A stretch of DNA of 64,000 nucleotides from Streptomyces sp. AP-93 (GCF_022808175.1 NZ_JALGBX010000009.1:124001-188000); one strand, 5' to 3'. Numbered from the stretch's first letter, positions 10,687 to 19,714 are shown. Notes: generated by a model not told the origin, from the sequence alone. Numbers and translations are program-made.

Positions 10687-10715
10687 ACCCTAGCGGAGCG
10701 GTCGTCACGCTACAA
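10687..10715 (-). promoter_or_regulatory. Candidate vegetative promoter of rpfB
   Basis: On the minus strand a TTGTAG hexamer (10715-10710) is followed after exactly 17 bases by TAGGGT (10692-10687), about 43 bases before the rpfB start. This fits the principal sigma-factor consensus moderately well. It suggests rpfB-rsmA-ispE can be transcribed apart from tatD. I see no c-di-AMP (ydaO) riboswitch, which precedes some other streptomycete rpf genes. Confidence 0.4.
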
Positions 10716-10783
10716 AGCCGCACGGCTACGGAACGTGGCGAACGGGTGAGGCGGATCGGCGACGGCCCGGCCGGCCGGGGGCC

Positions 10784-11662
10784 TCAGTAAGCGAAGGCGC
10801 GAGCCGTATTGGCCGCCAGCGCCGTCGCCATGGCGTCCTCGTCGATGCCGCGGACCGCGGCCATCGCCCGTACGGTCAGCGGAATGAGATACGGCGCGTT
10901 GGGCCGTCCGCGGTACGGGGCCGGGGTGAGGTAGGGGGCGTCCGTCTCCACGAGCACCAGCTCCAGCGGGGCCACCGCGAGGGCTTCGCGCAGCGGCGCC
11001 GCGTTCTTGAAGGTGACGGTCCCGGCGAAGGACATGTAGTAGCCGGCGGCGGCGCACTCCCGGGCCATCTCCGCGTCGCCGGAGTAGCAGTGGAAGACGG
11101 TCCGCTCGGGGGCGCCCTCCTCGCGCAGGACGCGCAGCACGTCGGCGTGCGCCTCGCGGTCGTGGATGACCAGGGCCTTGCCCTGCCGCTTGGCGATCTC
11201 GATGTGCGCGCGGAAGGAACGCTCCTGCGCGGCCATGCCCTCCGGGCCGGTCCGGAAGTAGTCGAGTCCGGTCTCGCCGACCGCCTTCACGTGCGCGAGG
11301 GCCGCCAGGGCTTCGATCTCGGCGAGCGCGTCGTCGAGCGCGGCCTCGCCGCCGCCCGTCCGGGCGCCCTGCCGCGACCAGCCGTCGGGGTCCCCGTGCA
11401 CGATCCGGGGGGCTTCGTTGGGGTGCAGGGCCACGGCCGCGTGGACGTTGTCGTACGCGGCGGCGGTCTCGGCGGCCCAGCGGGAGCCCTTCACGTCGCA
11501 GCCCACCTGGACGACGGTGGTCACCCCGACGGAGGCGGCCTTGGCCAGGCCCTCCTCGACGGTGCCGGACTGCATGTCCAGGTGGGTGTGGGAGTCGGCG
11601 ACCGCCACCCGGAGCGGTTCGGGCAGCGGGGGCGGCGCGTCGTTCGGCGTACTACGGCTCAT
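10784..11662 (-). CDS. tatD: TatD family metal-dependent hydrolase/DNase
   Basis: 292 residues with the TIM-barrel amidohydrolase signature. The metal ligands DSHTHLD sit near the N-terminus. VALHPNEAP, GETGLDYF, FRAHIEIAKRQGKALVIHDREA, FHCYSGD and the late VETDAPYLTP are all in family order. TatD proteins are Mg2+-dependent 3'-5' nucleases implicated in DNA repair and D-tyrosyl chemistry, acting in the cytoplasm. Start ATG at 11662, ten bases after the stop of the upstream zinc-ribbon gene, so the two are probably co-transcribed. Its place ahead of rpfB is the conserved actinobacterial order. Confidence 0.93.
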   Translation of the reverse strand: MSRSTPNDAPPPLPEPLRVAVADSHTHLDMQSGTVEEGLAKAASVGVTTVVQVGCDVKGSRWAAETAAAYDNVHAAVALHPNEAPRIVHGDPDGWSRQGARTGGGEAALDDALAEIEALAALAHVKAVGETGLDYFRTGPEGMAAQERSFRAHIEIAKRQGKALVIHDREAHADVLRVLREEGAPERTVFHCYSGDAEMARECAAAGYYMSFAGTVTFKNAAPLREALAVAPLELVLVETDAPYLTPAPYRGRPNAPYLIPLTVRAMAAVRGIDEDAMATALAANTARAFAY

Positions 11663-11672
11663 ACGGCCGATC

Positions 11673-12203
11673 TTATGACCGGCGGAAGAACCCCAGCAGC
11701 CGGGCCATCAGGCCGGGCCGTTCCACGTGGACCGGGCCGGGGGCGTCGTGCAGGGACGCCTTGCGGGGCTTGGGGGGCTTTGGGGCCCTTGCGGTGTACC
11801 CGGCGGGCACCGGGCCGGCGATCCCCGGGGCCGCGCGGTGGTGGTAGAGCTGGTCGAGCATGCCGATGACCGACTCGACCTGGCCCTCCCGCATGATCCG
11901 CACCACGTGGCCGCCACAGTTCATGCAGGTCGGGTTGGACAGGGGGGAGGGGACCCGCTCGCCGGCCGCCTTGTAGACGATGAACGGCAGGCCCCGGCCG
12001 TCGGTGTGGTGCTCTATCTCGTATCCCTGCTCCCAGCCGTATCCGCACTTCATGCACGCGAAGGAGTACGCCTCGTGCACGGTCGGCACGGCCTCGGGAC
12101 CCGCCCCCGTCGCAGGGACGGCCGGTGCGGCCGGTGCGGCGACGGTTGAAGCGCTGGGTCCGGCGGGTTGGGGACGGGGTCGGGGTTCGGCGATCTCACT
12201 CAT
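11673..12203 (-). CDS. Conserved hypothetical protein with a zinc-ribbon-like core
   Basis: 176 residues, not assigned to a named family. The N-terminal 45 residues are Pro/Ala-rich and disordered. The core has two CxxC pairs (Cys50/Cys53 in CMKCGYGW and Cys93/Cys96 in CMNCGG) that could bind one zinc ion. The tail is basic and Pro-rich, ending RLLGFFRRS. The start MSEIAEP lies 139 bases after the rsmI stop, and the stop is ten bases before the tatD start, so it likely heads a tatD operon. Function unknown; nucleic-acid or protein binding is a guess from the zinc-ribbon shape. Confidence 0.8.
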   Translation of the reverse strand: MSEIAEPRPRPQPAGPSASTVAAPAAPAVPATGAGPEAVPTVHEAYSFACMKCGYGWEQGYEIEHHTDGRGLPFIVYKAAGERVPSPLSNPTCMNCGGHVVRIMREGQVESVIGMLDQLYHHRAAPGIAGPVPAGYTARAPKPPKPRKASLHDAPGPVHVERPGLMARLLGFFRRS

Positions 12204-12342
12204 GCCAGCTCCTCTTGTTCCACTGCTGCCATTGCCAGTGGACGCCTCTTCCGGCGGGAGCGCATCAGGCCCTGTCTACTGTTGGACGGTCCTTGGGCGA
12301 GTCATGCCCCAAGCGCCCGGTGCGCGGTCTGAGCTTTGCTTT

Positions 12343-13296
12343 TCAGGTTAGCTCTTTACCGACCGACGGCGACTTTTGTGCCGCGTTCTTTGCCGCGACG
12401 ACCGCGTCGAACACCTCGCGCTTGGGTACCCCGGCCTCGGCCGCGACCGCCGCGATGGCCTCCTTGCGCCGCTCCCCCGCCTCCTCGCGCACCCGTACCC
12501 GGTTCACGAGCTCCTCGGCGTCCACATCGCCGGGGGCCGCGGCCGAGGCGCCCTCGACGACCACGGTGATCTCCCCGCGCACGCCTTCGGCGGCCCAGGC
12601 GGCCAGCTCGCCGAGCCCGCCGCGCTTGATCTCCTCGTAGGTCTTGGTCAGCTCGCGGCAGACGGCGGCGCGCCGGTCGGCGCCGAAGACCTCGGCCATC
12701 GCGGCCAGGGTGTCGTCGAGCCGGTGCGGGGCCTCGAAGTAGACGAGGGTGCGGCGCTCGGCGGCGAGCTCGCGGAGCTTGCCGAGGCGCTCGCCGGCCT
12801 TGCGCGGCAGGAAGCCCTCGAAGCAGAAGCGGTCGACGGGCAGCCCGGAGAGGGCCAGCGCGGTGAGGACGGCGGAGGGCCCGGGGACGGCCGTGACCTT
12901 GATGTCCTTCTCCACGGCGGCGGCGACGAGCCGGTAGCCGGGGTCGGAGACCGAGGGCATGCCGGCGTCCGTGACCAGCAGGACGCGCTTGCCGGCCTCC
13001 AGGGCCTCGACCAGTTCGGGGGTCCGCGCGGACTCGTTGCCCTCGAAGTACGACAGGACGCGCCCGGTGGTGTGCACGCCGAGACCCTGCGTCAGCCTGC
13101 GCAGCCGACGGGTGTCCTCGGCGGCGATCACGTCGGCCCGCTCCAGCTCGGAGGCGAGCCGCGGCGGGGCGTCGGCGAGGTCGCCGATGGGCGTCCCGGC
13201 GAGGACGAGGACGCCCGCCCCGTGCACGTCGGAGGATGACGCCGTGGAGGGGGCCGGGGCGGGGGCTTCGGCGGAGCGGGGCTGGTCAGTGGTCAC
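12343..13296 (-). CDS. rsmI: 16S rRNA (cytidine1402-2'-O)-methyltransferase
   Basis: 317 residues. Methylates the ribose of C1402 in the decoding centre of 16S rRNA with S-adenosylmethionine. Tetrapyrrole-methylase fold motifs are GVLVLAGTPIGDLADAPPRL, AEDTRRLRRL, VTDAGMPSVSDPGYRLV, PGPSAVLTALALSGLP and FEAPHRL, all in the RsmI order. A ~25-residue Ala/Pro-rich leader precedes the fold. The gene is divergent from pmt with 88 bp between starts, an arrangement also found in mycobacteria. Start ATG at 13296. Confidence 0.96.
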   Translation of the reverse strand: MTTDQPRSAEAPAPAPSTASSSDVHGAGVLVLAGTPIGDLADAPPRLASELERADVIAAEDTRRLRRLTQGLGVHTTGRVLSYFEGNESARTPELVEALEAGKRVLLVTDAGMPSVSDPGYRLVAAAVEKDIKVTAVPGPSAVLTALALSGLPVDRFCFEGFLPRKAGERLGKLRELAAERRTLVYFEAPHRLDDTLAAMAEVFGADRRAAVCRELTKTYEEIKRGGLGELAAWAAEGVRGEITVVVEGASAAAPGDVDAEELVNRVRVREEAGERRKEAIAAVAAEAGVPKREVFDAVVAAKNAAQKSPSVGKELT

Positions 13297-13384
13297 CGCC
13301 CCATCCTCTCAGCCGCCCCAACCGCCGCGCCCCACACTCCCGACCCCCTGGGTCCGGCACAGGGTCGTTCCCTACGATGTGCCG

Positions 13385-15166
13385 GTGACCAGTACCGCGA
13401 CGCCGCCGCCCAGCCCTGCGGGGGCCCCGCCCGCCACCGAGGACGGGCCCGGCCCGGACCCCGCCGACCAGCCGTCCGCCTGGCTGCGCCGCCTGCGCGG
13501 CTTCGGCTACGTTCCGCCCGCCGGGGCGAAGCGGCAGTCGGACGTGCGCACCCGCCTGGTGCCCCCGTACGCACGGCCCTCCGCCCAGCTGTGGGCGCAG
13601 CTGGGGATCGGGCCGGCCGCGGCGGAGCGCTGGGAGCGGGTGCTGGCGTGGGCCGGTCCGCTGCTGGTGGCGCTGGTCGCGGGAGTGCTGCGGTTCGCCC
13701 ATCTGGGCAGCCCGAAGGCGGTGATATTCGACGAGACGTACTACGCCAAGGACGCCTGGGCCACGGTCAAGCAGGGCTACGAGGCGAGCTGGCCCAAGGA
13801 CATCGACAAGTCGATCCTCGCCAACCCCGACGGGGTCTCCCTCCCGCTGGACCCGGGCTACGTCGTGCACCCGCCGGTCGGCAAATGGGTGATCGGCCTG
13901 GGCGAGTGGATGTTCGGCTTCGACCCGTTCGGCTGGCGGTTCATGACCGCGCTGCTCGGCACGCTGTCCGTACTGATGCTGTGCCGCATCGGGCGGCGGC
14001 TGTTCCGCTCGACCTTCCTGGGCTGCCTGGCCGGTCTCCTGCTGGCGGTGGACGGGCTGCACCTGGTGATGAGCCGGACCGCGCTGCTCGACCTGGTGCT
14101 GATGTTCTTCGTGCTGGCGGCCTTCGGATCGCTGGTGATCGACCGGGACAAGGTGCGGGCCCGGCTCGCGGCGGCGCTCCCGGTGGACGAGGAGGGGCGG
14201 ACCCGCCCGGACGCCCGGATCGCGGAGACGCTGAAGCTGGGCTGGCGCCCGTACCGGCTGCTGGCCGGGGTCTGCCTGGGCCTGGCCTTCGGCACGAAGT
14301 GGAACGGCCTGATCGTGCTGGCCTTCTTCGGCGTGATCATGGTCATGTGGGACGTGGCCGCGCGCCGCACGGCGGGCGCGGGGACCCCGTACGCGGCGAT
14401 GATGCGCCACGACAACGTGCCCGGCTTCCTCTCCCTGGTCCCCGTGGCGATCTCGGTCTACGTGGCCTCGTGGCTCGGCTGGATCCTCTCCCCCGACAAC
14501 GGCAAGGGCGGCTACTTCCGCGACTGGGCCGCCAAGAACGACCAGAACAGCACGTGGTCCTTCCTGCCGGAGTGGCTGCGGAGCCTGTGGCACTACGAGA
14601 CGGAGGTCTACAAGTTCCACGTGGGCCTGACCTCGGGCCACACCTACGAGTCGAACCCGTGGAGCTGGCTGGTCCTGGGCCGTCCCGTCTCCTACTTCTA
14701 CGAGTCCCCCGCACCCGGCACCGACGGCTGCCCGGCGACGGAGACCGCCAAGTGCGCGCGCGAGGTGCTGGCGCTCGGCACGCCGCTGCTGTGGTGGGCG
14801 GGCTGCTTCGCGCTGCTGTACGTGCTGTGGCGGTGGTTCTTCCGCCGCGACTGGCGGGCGGGCGCGATCGCGTGCGCGCTGGGCGCGGGCCTGCTGCCCT
14901 GGTTCAACTACCAGGAGCGGACCATCTTCTTCTTCTACGCGGTGGTCTTCGTCCCGTACCTGTGCCTGGCGGTGGCCATGATGATCGGCGCCCTGCTGGG
15001 CCCGGCCGGCTCCTCGGAACGCCGCCGCGCCCTGGGGGCGGTGGCGGCGGGCGTGCTGGTGCTCCTGATCGTGTGGAACTTCATCTATTTCTGGCCGATC
15101 TACACCGGCCAGACCATCCCGATGGATTCCTGGCAGAACCGGATGTGGCTGGAAACCTGGGTATAG
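13385..15166 (+). CDS. pmt: Dolichyl-phosphate-mannose-protein mannosyltransferase
   Basis: 593-residue multi-pass membrane enzyme (GT39). It transfers mannose from polyprenyl-phosphate-mannose to Ser/Thr of proteins as they are exported by Sec. Visible are the acidic catalytic loop IFDETYYAKDAW near residue 114, HPPVGKWVIGLGEWMFG, and about ten hydrophobic segments. The start chosen is GTG at 13385 (protein VTSTATPPPS); an in-frame GTG at 13379 is the alternative and neither has a strong ribosome site. Streptomycete Pmt is known to be needed for phage phiC31 infection and affects antibiotic sensitivity. It is divergent from rsmI and followed by a penicillin-binding protein. Confidence 0.95.
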   Translation: MTSTATPPPSPAGAPPATEDGPGPDPADQPSAWLRRLRGFGYVPPAGAKRQSDVRTRLVPPYARPSAQLWAQLGIGPAAAERWERVLAWAGPLLVALVAGVLRFAHLGSPKAVIFDETYYAKDAWATVKQGYEASWPKDIDKSILANPDGVSLPLDPGYVVHPPVGKWVIGLGEWMFGFDPFGWRFMTALLGTLSVLMLCRIGRRLFRSTFLGCLAGLLLAVDGLHLVMSRTALLDLVLMFFVLAAFGSLVIDRDKVRARLAAALPVDEEGRTRPDARIAETLKLGWRPYRLLAGVCLGLAFGTKWNGLIVLAFFGVIMVMWDVAARRTAGAGTPYAAMMRHDNVPGFLSLVPVAISVYVASWLGWILSPDNGKGGYFRDWAAKNDQNSTWSFLPEWLRSLWHYETEVYKFHVGLTSGHTYESNPWSWLVLGRPVSYFYESPAPGTDGCPATETAKCAREVLALGTPLLWWAGCFALLYVLWRWFFRRDWRAGAIACALGAGLLPWFNYQERTIFFFYAVVFVPYLCLAVAMMIGALLGPAGSSERRRALGAVAAGVLVLLIVWNFIYFWPIYTGQTIPMDSWQNRMWLETWV

Positions 15167-15309
15167 CGGGACCGCTGTGATCCCGGGCGCCCAGGACAAC
15201 CAAACCCCTGAACCGTTTGTCTGTTCGACGTAAGGTCTACTCCACGGACTCCTTGAACGTGTTCAGCGTTCAGGGGCCGGGGGCGGGACACACGGGAACG
15301 GGGAGAGGG

Positions 15310-16953
15310 ATGAACGGGGCTGCAAAGGGTGCCATCGTCGGCGGGGCGTTCCTCGCGATGGTGGGCGGGACCGCATACGGGGTGTACTCGCTGGTGGGGG
15401 ACGCCCGCGACAGCGACGCGCAGAGCACGAGCACGACCGGCCCGGCGGTGCCCGCCAAGGGCAGTGGGCCGGTCGGCGACAAGGACGCCGCGGCGACCGC
15501 CAAGGCGTTCTTCGCCGCGTGGGCGGCCGGGGACGCCCGGGCGGGGGCCGACCTGACGAACAATCCGGCGGAGGCGCAGGGCGCCCTCGGTGATTTCACG
15601 GCCAAGGCCTACGTGTCCAAGGTCGCGATCACCCCCGGTTCCCAGACCGGGACCACGGTGGCGTACTCCGTCGCGGCGGAGGTCACCTACGAGGGTGTCA
15701 CCAAGCCCCTCTCCTACGAGTCCAAGCTGACCGTGGTCCGCGGCAACACCACCGGGCTGCCGCTCGTCGACTGGGAGCCCTCGGTGCTCCACCCGGAGCT
15801 GCAGAAGGGCGAGAAGCTGCGCGGCGGCGCCCCGGCCAACCCGCCGGTCAAGGCCGTCGACCGCAAGGGCAGGGAGCTGACGGCGGAGAAGTACCCGTCG
15901 CTGCGCCCGGTGCTCGACAGCCTGCGCAAGACGTACGGGGAGCGGCAGGGCGGCAAGGTCGGCGCCGAGCTGTGGATCGAGCCGGCCGCCCAGGACGCAC
16001 CCCGGCGGACCCTGCTGACGCTGGTCGAGGGGAAGGCGGGGCAGATCGAGACCGTCCTGGACGCGGACGTCCAGGCGGCGGCCGAGAAGGCGGTCCTGAA
16101 GTTCCCGCAGGCCTCGGTGGTCGCCGTCCAGCCGAGTACCGGGAACGTCCTGGCCGTCGCCGACCACCGCGGGGACGGCTTTCCCGCGTCCCTCAGCGGA
16201 GCCCGCGCGCCCGGCTCCACGATGAAGATCGTGACCGGCGCGATGCTGCTCGACCGGGGTCTGGTGGCGGCGGACCGGGTCGCCGAATGCCCGGCGGAGG
16301 TGACGTGGGAGGGCAAGGCCTTCACGAACCTGAAGGGTTTCAAGCTCGACGGGGAGACCTTCGCGACGAGCTTCGCCCAGTCCTGCAACACCGCCTTCAT
16401 CAAGCAGATCAAGCCGGTCGACGACGACGACGCGCTCCCGAAGGAGGCCCGTGAGGTCTTCGGCATCGGCGAGGGCATCGAGTGGAAGGTCGGCGTGCCC
16501 ACCGTCGACGGCAAGGTCCCGGACGCGACCGGTCCGGCGGCGGCCGCCGCGTACATCGGCCAGGGCCAGATCCAGATGAACCCGCTGACGATGGCCTCGA
16601 TCACGGCGACCGCCCGCACCGGGGTGTTCCGCCAGCCGGTGGTCGTCAAGGCCTCGCTGGACGGCCGCACGCTCGCCAAGGCCACCCGGAAGATGAAGCC
16701 GTCGGTGGCCGCGCAGCTGGTGCGGATGATGAAGCTGACGGCCACCGGGGGCACGGCCCAGGGGGCGATGTCCGCGGTCCACGGCTCCGACAAGGGCGCG
16801 AAGACCGGCTCGGCGGAGGTCGACGGGGCGCAGAACCCGGACAGCTGGTTCACCGGCTTCAGCGGCGACGTGGCGGCCGCGGCGATGGTCGAGGGCGGCG
16901 GCCACGGCGGCGACGCGGCGGGCCCGATCGTGGCGGCCGTCCTCTCCTTTTGA
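15310..16953 (+). CDS. Penicillin-binding protein with MecA-like N-terminal domain and transpeptidase domain
   Basis: 547 residues starting MNGAAKGAIVGGAF after a clear GGGAGAGGG ribosome site; the reading frame is open 31 codons further upstream but without such a site. One N-terminal membrane anchor (about residues 7-27) is followed by an NTF2-like MecA_N-type domain (AFFAAWAAGDARAGADLTNN). The transpeptidase domain has SxxK in APGSTMKIV, SxN in QSCNTAF and KTG in AKTGSAE. It cross-links peptidoglycan outside the membrane. This is the class B-like group abundant in streptomycetes, often linked to growth or sporulation-septum synthesis; the exact role is unknown. Thr/Ser-rich stretches next to the anchor would suit O-mannosylation by the upstream Pmt, which is inference. 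Confidence 0.92.
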   Translation: MNGAAKGAIVGGAFLAMVGGTAYGVYSLVGDARDSDAQSTSTTGPAVPAKGSGPVGDKDAAATAKAFFAAWAAGDARAGADLTNNPAEAQGALGDFTAKAYVSKVAITPGSQTGTTVAYSVAAEVTYEGVTKPLSYESKLTVVRGNTTGLPLVDWEPSVLHPELQKGEKLRGGAPANPPVKAVDRKGRELTAEKYPSLRPVLDSLRKTYGERQGGKVGAELWIEPAAQDAPRRTLLTLVEGKAGQIETVLDADVQAAAEKAVLKFPQASVVAVQPSTGNVLAVADHRGDGFPASLSGARAPGSTMKIVTGAMLLDRGLVAADRVAECPAEVTWEGKAFTNLKGFKLDGETFATSFAQSCNTAFIKQIKPVDDDDALPKEAREVFGIGEGIEWKVGVPTVDGKVPDATGPAAAAAYIGQGQIQMNPLTMASITATARTGVFRQPVVVKASLDGRTLAKATRKMKPSVAAQLVRMMKLTATGGTAQGAMSAVHGSDKGAKTGSAEVDGAQNPDSWFTGFSGDVAAAAMVEGGGHGGDAAGPIVAAVLSF

Positions 16954-17086
16954 CGCGCCGCTCGCACGCGTCGGCCCTGGCGGGCCTCCTCGGCTTCGCG
17001 CCGCTGCGCCGGACTCCGTCCGTCGGCCGGCCTGTCGCGCCTGCACGCGGCGGCCGCCCTGCACGGGCCTGTGACAGCTCCGGCGC

Positions 17087-17560
17087 TCAGCCCTCCCGTA
17101 CGTCGGCCAGCGCGGCCCCCGCGTGCCGGATCAGCTCGCGCGGGTCCATGGGAAACACCGTGTGCGGGGTCCCCGCGGCCGCCCAGACCACCTCGTGGGC
17201 CAGCAGGGAGCGGTCCGCGAGGACCCGGGTGCGGGTGCGGTGCCCGAACGGCGGCACCCCGCCGATGGCGTAGCCCGTGGTCTCCCGGACCAGGGCCGCG
17301 TCCGCCCGGGTCACGGCGCCCGCGCCGAGCTCGCGGCGCACCGCCTCCACGTCCACCCGGGACGCCCCGTCCATGAGCACCAGGACGGGGACCCCGTCGG
17401 CCGCGAAGATCAGCGATTTCACGATCTGGCTGAGCTCGCAGCCGATCGCGGTGGCCGCGTCGGCGGCGGTCCGGGTCCCGTCGGGGAAGCTCCGCACACC
17501 CGGATCAAGCCCCAGGGCGGCGAGTGCTTCGGCGAAGAGCGGATGCGCGATGGTCGTCAT
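17087..17560 (-). CDS. YbaK/EbsC family protein (aminoacyl-tRNA deacylase-like)
   Basis: 157 residues. The INS-superfamily fold is visible: N-terminal ALGLDPGVRSFPDGTRTAAD, the conserved lysine in CELSQIVKSLIFAADG, and the GYAIGGVPPFGH motif that forms the editing pocket. Relatives such as YbaK and ProXp hydrolyse mischarged Cys- or Ala-tRNAPro in trans, in the cytoplasm; the preferred substrate cannot be read from sequence. The gene converges on the penicillin-binding protein gene (133 bp apart, no hairpin recognised). Start ATG at 17560. Confidence 0.9.
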   Translation of the reverse strand: MTTIAHPLFAEALAALGLDPGVRSFPDGTRTAADAATAIGCELSQIVKSLIFAADGVPVLVLMDGASRVDVEAVRRELGAGAVTRADAALVRETTGYAIGGVPPFGHRTRTRVLADRSLLAHEVVWAAAGTPHTVFPMDPRELIRHAGAALADVREG

Positions 17561-17607
17561 CCCCGCACGCTAGCGCTCCCCACCGGACCCCCGCGACGCA
17601 CTTCTTT

Positions 17608-17694
17608 CAGCCGTCCGGCGTTTGAGGACCGGGTCCGGGCAAAGCCCGGTTTCGGGAAGGGGCGGGGTGGGGGAAAGCTCCGCGCAGCGGCCCC
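17608..17694. repeat. Single copy of the CCGGCGTTTGAGG interspersed repeat
   Basis: Fills the short gap between the YbaK-like start and the serine hydrolase stop. It carries the same core (CCGGCGTTTGAGG), GGGTCCGGG block, GGGGCGGGGTGGGG block and CGCGCAGCGG end, in the same order as one half of the 6709-6944 palindrome. It also includes a small hairpin (CCGGGCAAAGCCCGG). Probably a 3'-end element of the serine hydrolase gene. Confidence 0.65.
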
Positions 17695-17697
17695 CCG

Positions 17698-18855
17698 CTA
17701 CAGCGCAGACCGCAGCGCGCGGATCAGGGCCTGGGCCCGAGGGTCCGCGGTGACCGACTTCGCGTGCGCGTTGGTGACGTAGCCGAATCCGATCCCCGCC
17801 TCCGGATCCGCGAAGGCCAGGGAGCCACCGCGCCCCGGATGCCCGAACGACGCCGGGGACAGCAGCGGCGAGGAAGGCCCGTGCAGCATGTAGCCGGGCC
17901 CGAATCGCGTGTTGACCACCAGCACCCGGTCCGGCCCGGCGGAGAACTCCCGCGCGGCCAGCGCCGTCGTGGCCGGGGTGAAGATCCGGGCGCCGTCCTC
18001 CACCACCCCGATGGTGGCCGCGTAGAAGCGGGCCAGTGCGCGGGCCGTGCCGATGCCCGCCGAGGCGGGCAGCTCGGCCGCCCGGTAGGCGGGGTCGTTC
18101 TCGTCGGGCAGCGGGTCGATGGCCGCGAAGGCGCGGCGGGTGAGGGAGTCCGGGTCGGCGTAGGCCTCGGAAACGTTTCGCCTCGGCCGGGTCCTGAGCG
18201 TGCCGGCGCCCTCCGGCGGATCGACCGGCGCGACCCGGCCCACCCGGTGGGCCTCGGTCTGCGGCAGCCCGATCCAGAAGTCGATGCCCAGCGGCTCCGC
18301 TATCTCCTCGGCCCAGACGCCCCCCAGCGAGCGACCGGTCGCCCGCAGCACCAGCTCGGACAGCAGCCAGCTGAAGGTCTGCGCGTGATAGCCGTGCTCG
18401 GTGCCGGGCTCCCAGAAGGCCTGCTGCGCGGCGACCGCGCGCGGTCCACTGACCCCGTCGGCGGCCTCGGCCACGGTCAGTCCGCGATCCAGGGCCGGTA
18501 CTCCCGCGCGGTGCGCGAGCAGGTCCCGGACCCGGGTCCGCTCCTTGCCGCCCGCCTTGAACTCCGGCCAGTACGAACCCACCGGCGCGTCCAGGTCCAG
18601 CAGTCCGCGCTGCTGGAGCAGCAGCGGTACGGCGGCGGCCACGCCCTTGGTCGCGGAGCGGACGATCTGCGCGGTGTCCTCGGCCCAGGGCTCCGTACCG
18701 TTCGCGTCCTTGGTACCGCCCCAGAGGTCCACGACCTTGCGCCCGTCCCGGTACACGGCCACCGCCGCGCCCCGGTCCCCGAGGACCTGGAAGTTGCGGA
18801 CGAACGCGTCCCTGACGGGCTCGAAGCCCTCCACCACCACACCCTTGATGTCCAC
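17698..18855 (-). CDS. Serine hydrolase of the beta-lactamase/class C family (EstB-like)
   Basis: 385 residues. The nucleophile motif SxxK is SATKG near residue 67, followed by DLLAHRAGVPALD and a Tyr motif in GYHAQTFSWLL. This is the layout of family VIII esterases and class C beta-lactamase relatives. No signal peptide is present, so it is probably cytoplasmic and more likely an esterase than a secreted beta-lactamase. The start is GTG at 18855. Upstream are 17-bp tandem repeats and the end of the Ni/Co transporter operon; downstream lies an interspersed repeat. Substrate unknown. Confidence 0.88.
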   Translation of the reverse strand: MDIKGVVVEGFEPVRDAFVRNFQVLGDRGAAVAVYRDGRKVVDLWGGTKDANGTEPWAEDTAQIVRSATKGVAAAVPLLLQQRGLLDLDAPVGSYWPEFKAGGKERTRVRDLLAHRAGVPALDRGLTVAEAADGVSGPRAVAAQQAFWEPGTEHGYHAQTFSWLLSELVLRATGRSLGGVWAEEIAEPLGIDFWIGLPQTEAHRVGRVAPVDPPEGAGTLRTRPRRNVSEAYADPDSLTRRAFAAIDPLPDENDPAYRAAELPASAGIGTARALARFYAATIGVVEDGARIFTPATTALAAREFSAGPDRVLVVNTRFGPGYMLHGPSSPLLSPASFGHPGRGGSLAFADPEAGIGFGYVTNAHAKSVTADPRAQALIRALRSAL

Positions 18856-18885
18856 GGGGTGTGCAACAACCTCCGACCGGCGCTT

Positions 18886-18945
18886 ATGCCACCGCTGTGC
18901 TCATCCCACCGCTGTGCTCATCCCACCGCTGTGCTCATCCCACCG
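18886..18945. repeat. 17-bp tandem repeat, about 3.5 copies
   Basis: Units at 18886-18902, 18903-18919 and 18920-18936 plus a partial at 18937-18945. The unit is ATCCCACCGCTGTGCTC and the first copy differs by one base. It sits between the serine hydrolase start and the end of the ATPase gene. The ATPase stop codon lies at the junction of the last two units, so the array touches the coding end. The period is not a multiple of three. Length variation between strains is likely. Confidence 0.85.
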
Positions 18946-19714
18946 ATACTGAGCGCGGGTCGAAGCCGAAGGGCAGCTCCAGCCGGTGCGCCCGCATCAG
19001 CTCCTCGTCGCACAGCACGTCCTGGGTCCTGCCGTCCGCCACGATGGTCCCCTCGCTGAGGATCACCGCGCGCGGGCAGAGCTCCAGCGCGTAGGGCAGG
19101 TCGTGGGTGACCATCAGCACGGTGACGTCCAGCGAGCGCAGGATGTCCGCGAGCTCGCGGCGCGAGGCCGGGTCCAGGTTGGAGGACGGCTCGTCCAGTA
19201 CGAGGATCTCGGGCCGCATGGCCAGTACGGTCGCCACCGCGACCCGGCGGCGCTGCCCGAAGGAGAGGTGGTGCGGGGGCCGGTCCGCGAAGGCGGCCAT
19301 CCCGACCTGCTCCAGGGCGCCCCGCACCCGCTCCTCCAGCTCGGCGCCGCGCAGTCCGGCGGCGGCCGGGCCGAAGGCCACGTCCTCCCGGACGGTCGGC
19401 ATGAACAGCTGGTCATCGGGGTCCTGGAAGACGATGCCGACCCGGCGGCGGACCTCGGCGAGGTTGCGCTTCTCCACGGGCAGCCCGGCCACGCTCACGG
19501 AGCCGACGCCGCCGGCCAGGATGCCGTTGAGGTGCAGCACCAGGGTGGTCTTGCCGGCGCCGTTGGGCCCGAGCAGCGCCACCCGCTCCCCGTGCCCGAC
19601 CGTGAGGTCGACCCCGAAGAGTGCCTGGTGGCCGTCGGGGTAGGCGTAGGCGAGGCCGGCGACTTCCAGCGAGGGCGGGGTGGCGGGGTGGGGTGCGTTC
19701 ACGGGGTCGTTCAC
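18935..19714 (-). CDS. cbiO: Cobalt/nickel ECF transporter ATPase
   Basis: 259 residues. ATP-binding subunit of an energy-coupling-factor importer. Motifs are Walker A LLGPNGAGKT, Q-loop VGIVFQDPDDQLF (typical of CbiO/EcfA), signature HLSFGQRRRVA, Walker B ILVLDEP and the H-switch VTHD. The start is GTG at 19714, overlapping the cbiQ stop in a GTGA tetranucleotide. The C-terminus runs into the 17-bp tandem repeat. It forms one operon with cbiQ and cbiMN upstream. The metal is not decided by this subunit; the Nur-like box ahead of the operon points to nickel (nikO would then be the name). Confidence 0.93.
   Translation of the reverse strand: MNDPVNAPHPATPPSLEVAGLAYAYPDGHQALFGVDLTVGHGERVALLGPNGAGKTTLVLHLNGILAGGVGSVSVAGLPVEKRNLAEVRRRVGIVFQDPDDQLFMPTVREDVAFGPAAAGLRGAELEERVRGALEQVGMAAFADRPPHHLSFGQRRRVAVATVLAMRPEILVLDEPSSNLDPASRRELADILRSLDVTVLMVTHDLPYALELCPRAVILSEGTIVADGRTQDVLCDEELMRAHRLELPFGFDPRSVSVG

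Noticed and set aside
10645..10783. Possible c-di-AMP (ydaO) riboswitch ahead of rpfB
   Set aside because: The leader is only about 140 bp and I find none of the conserved ydaO core; a simple promoter explains the gap.
18886..18945. CRISPR-like array
   Set aside because: Repeats are head-to-tail with no spacers and only 17 bp; the 11-bp and 12-bp arrays likewise lack spacers. No cas genes in the window.
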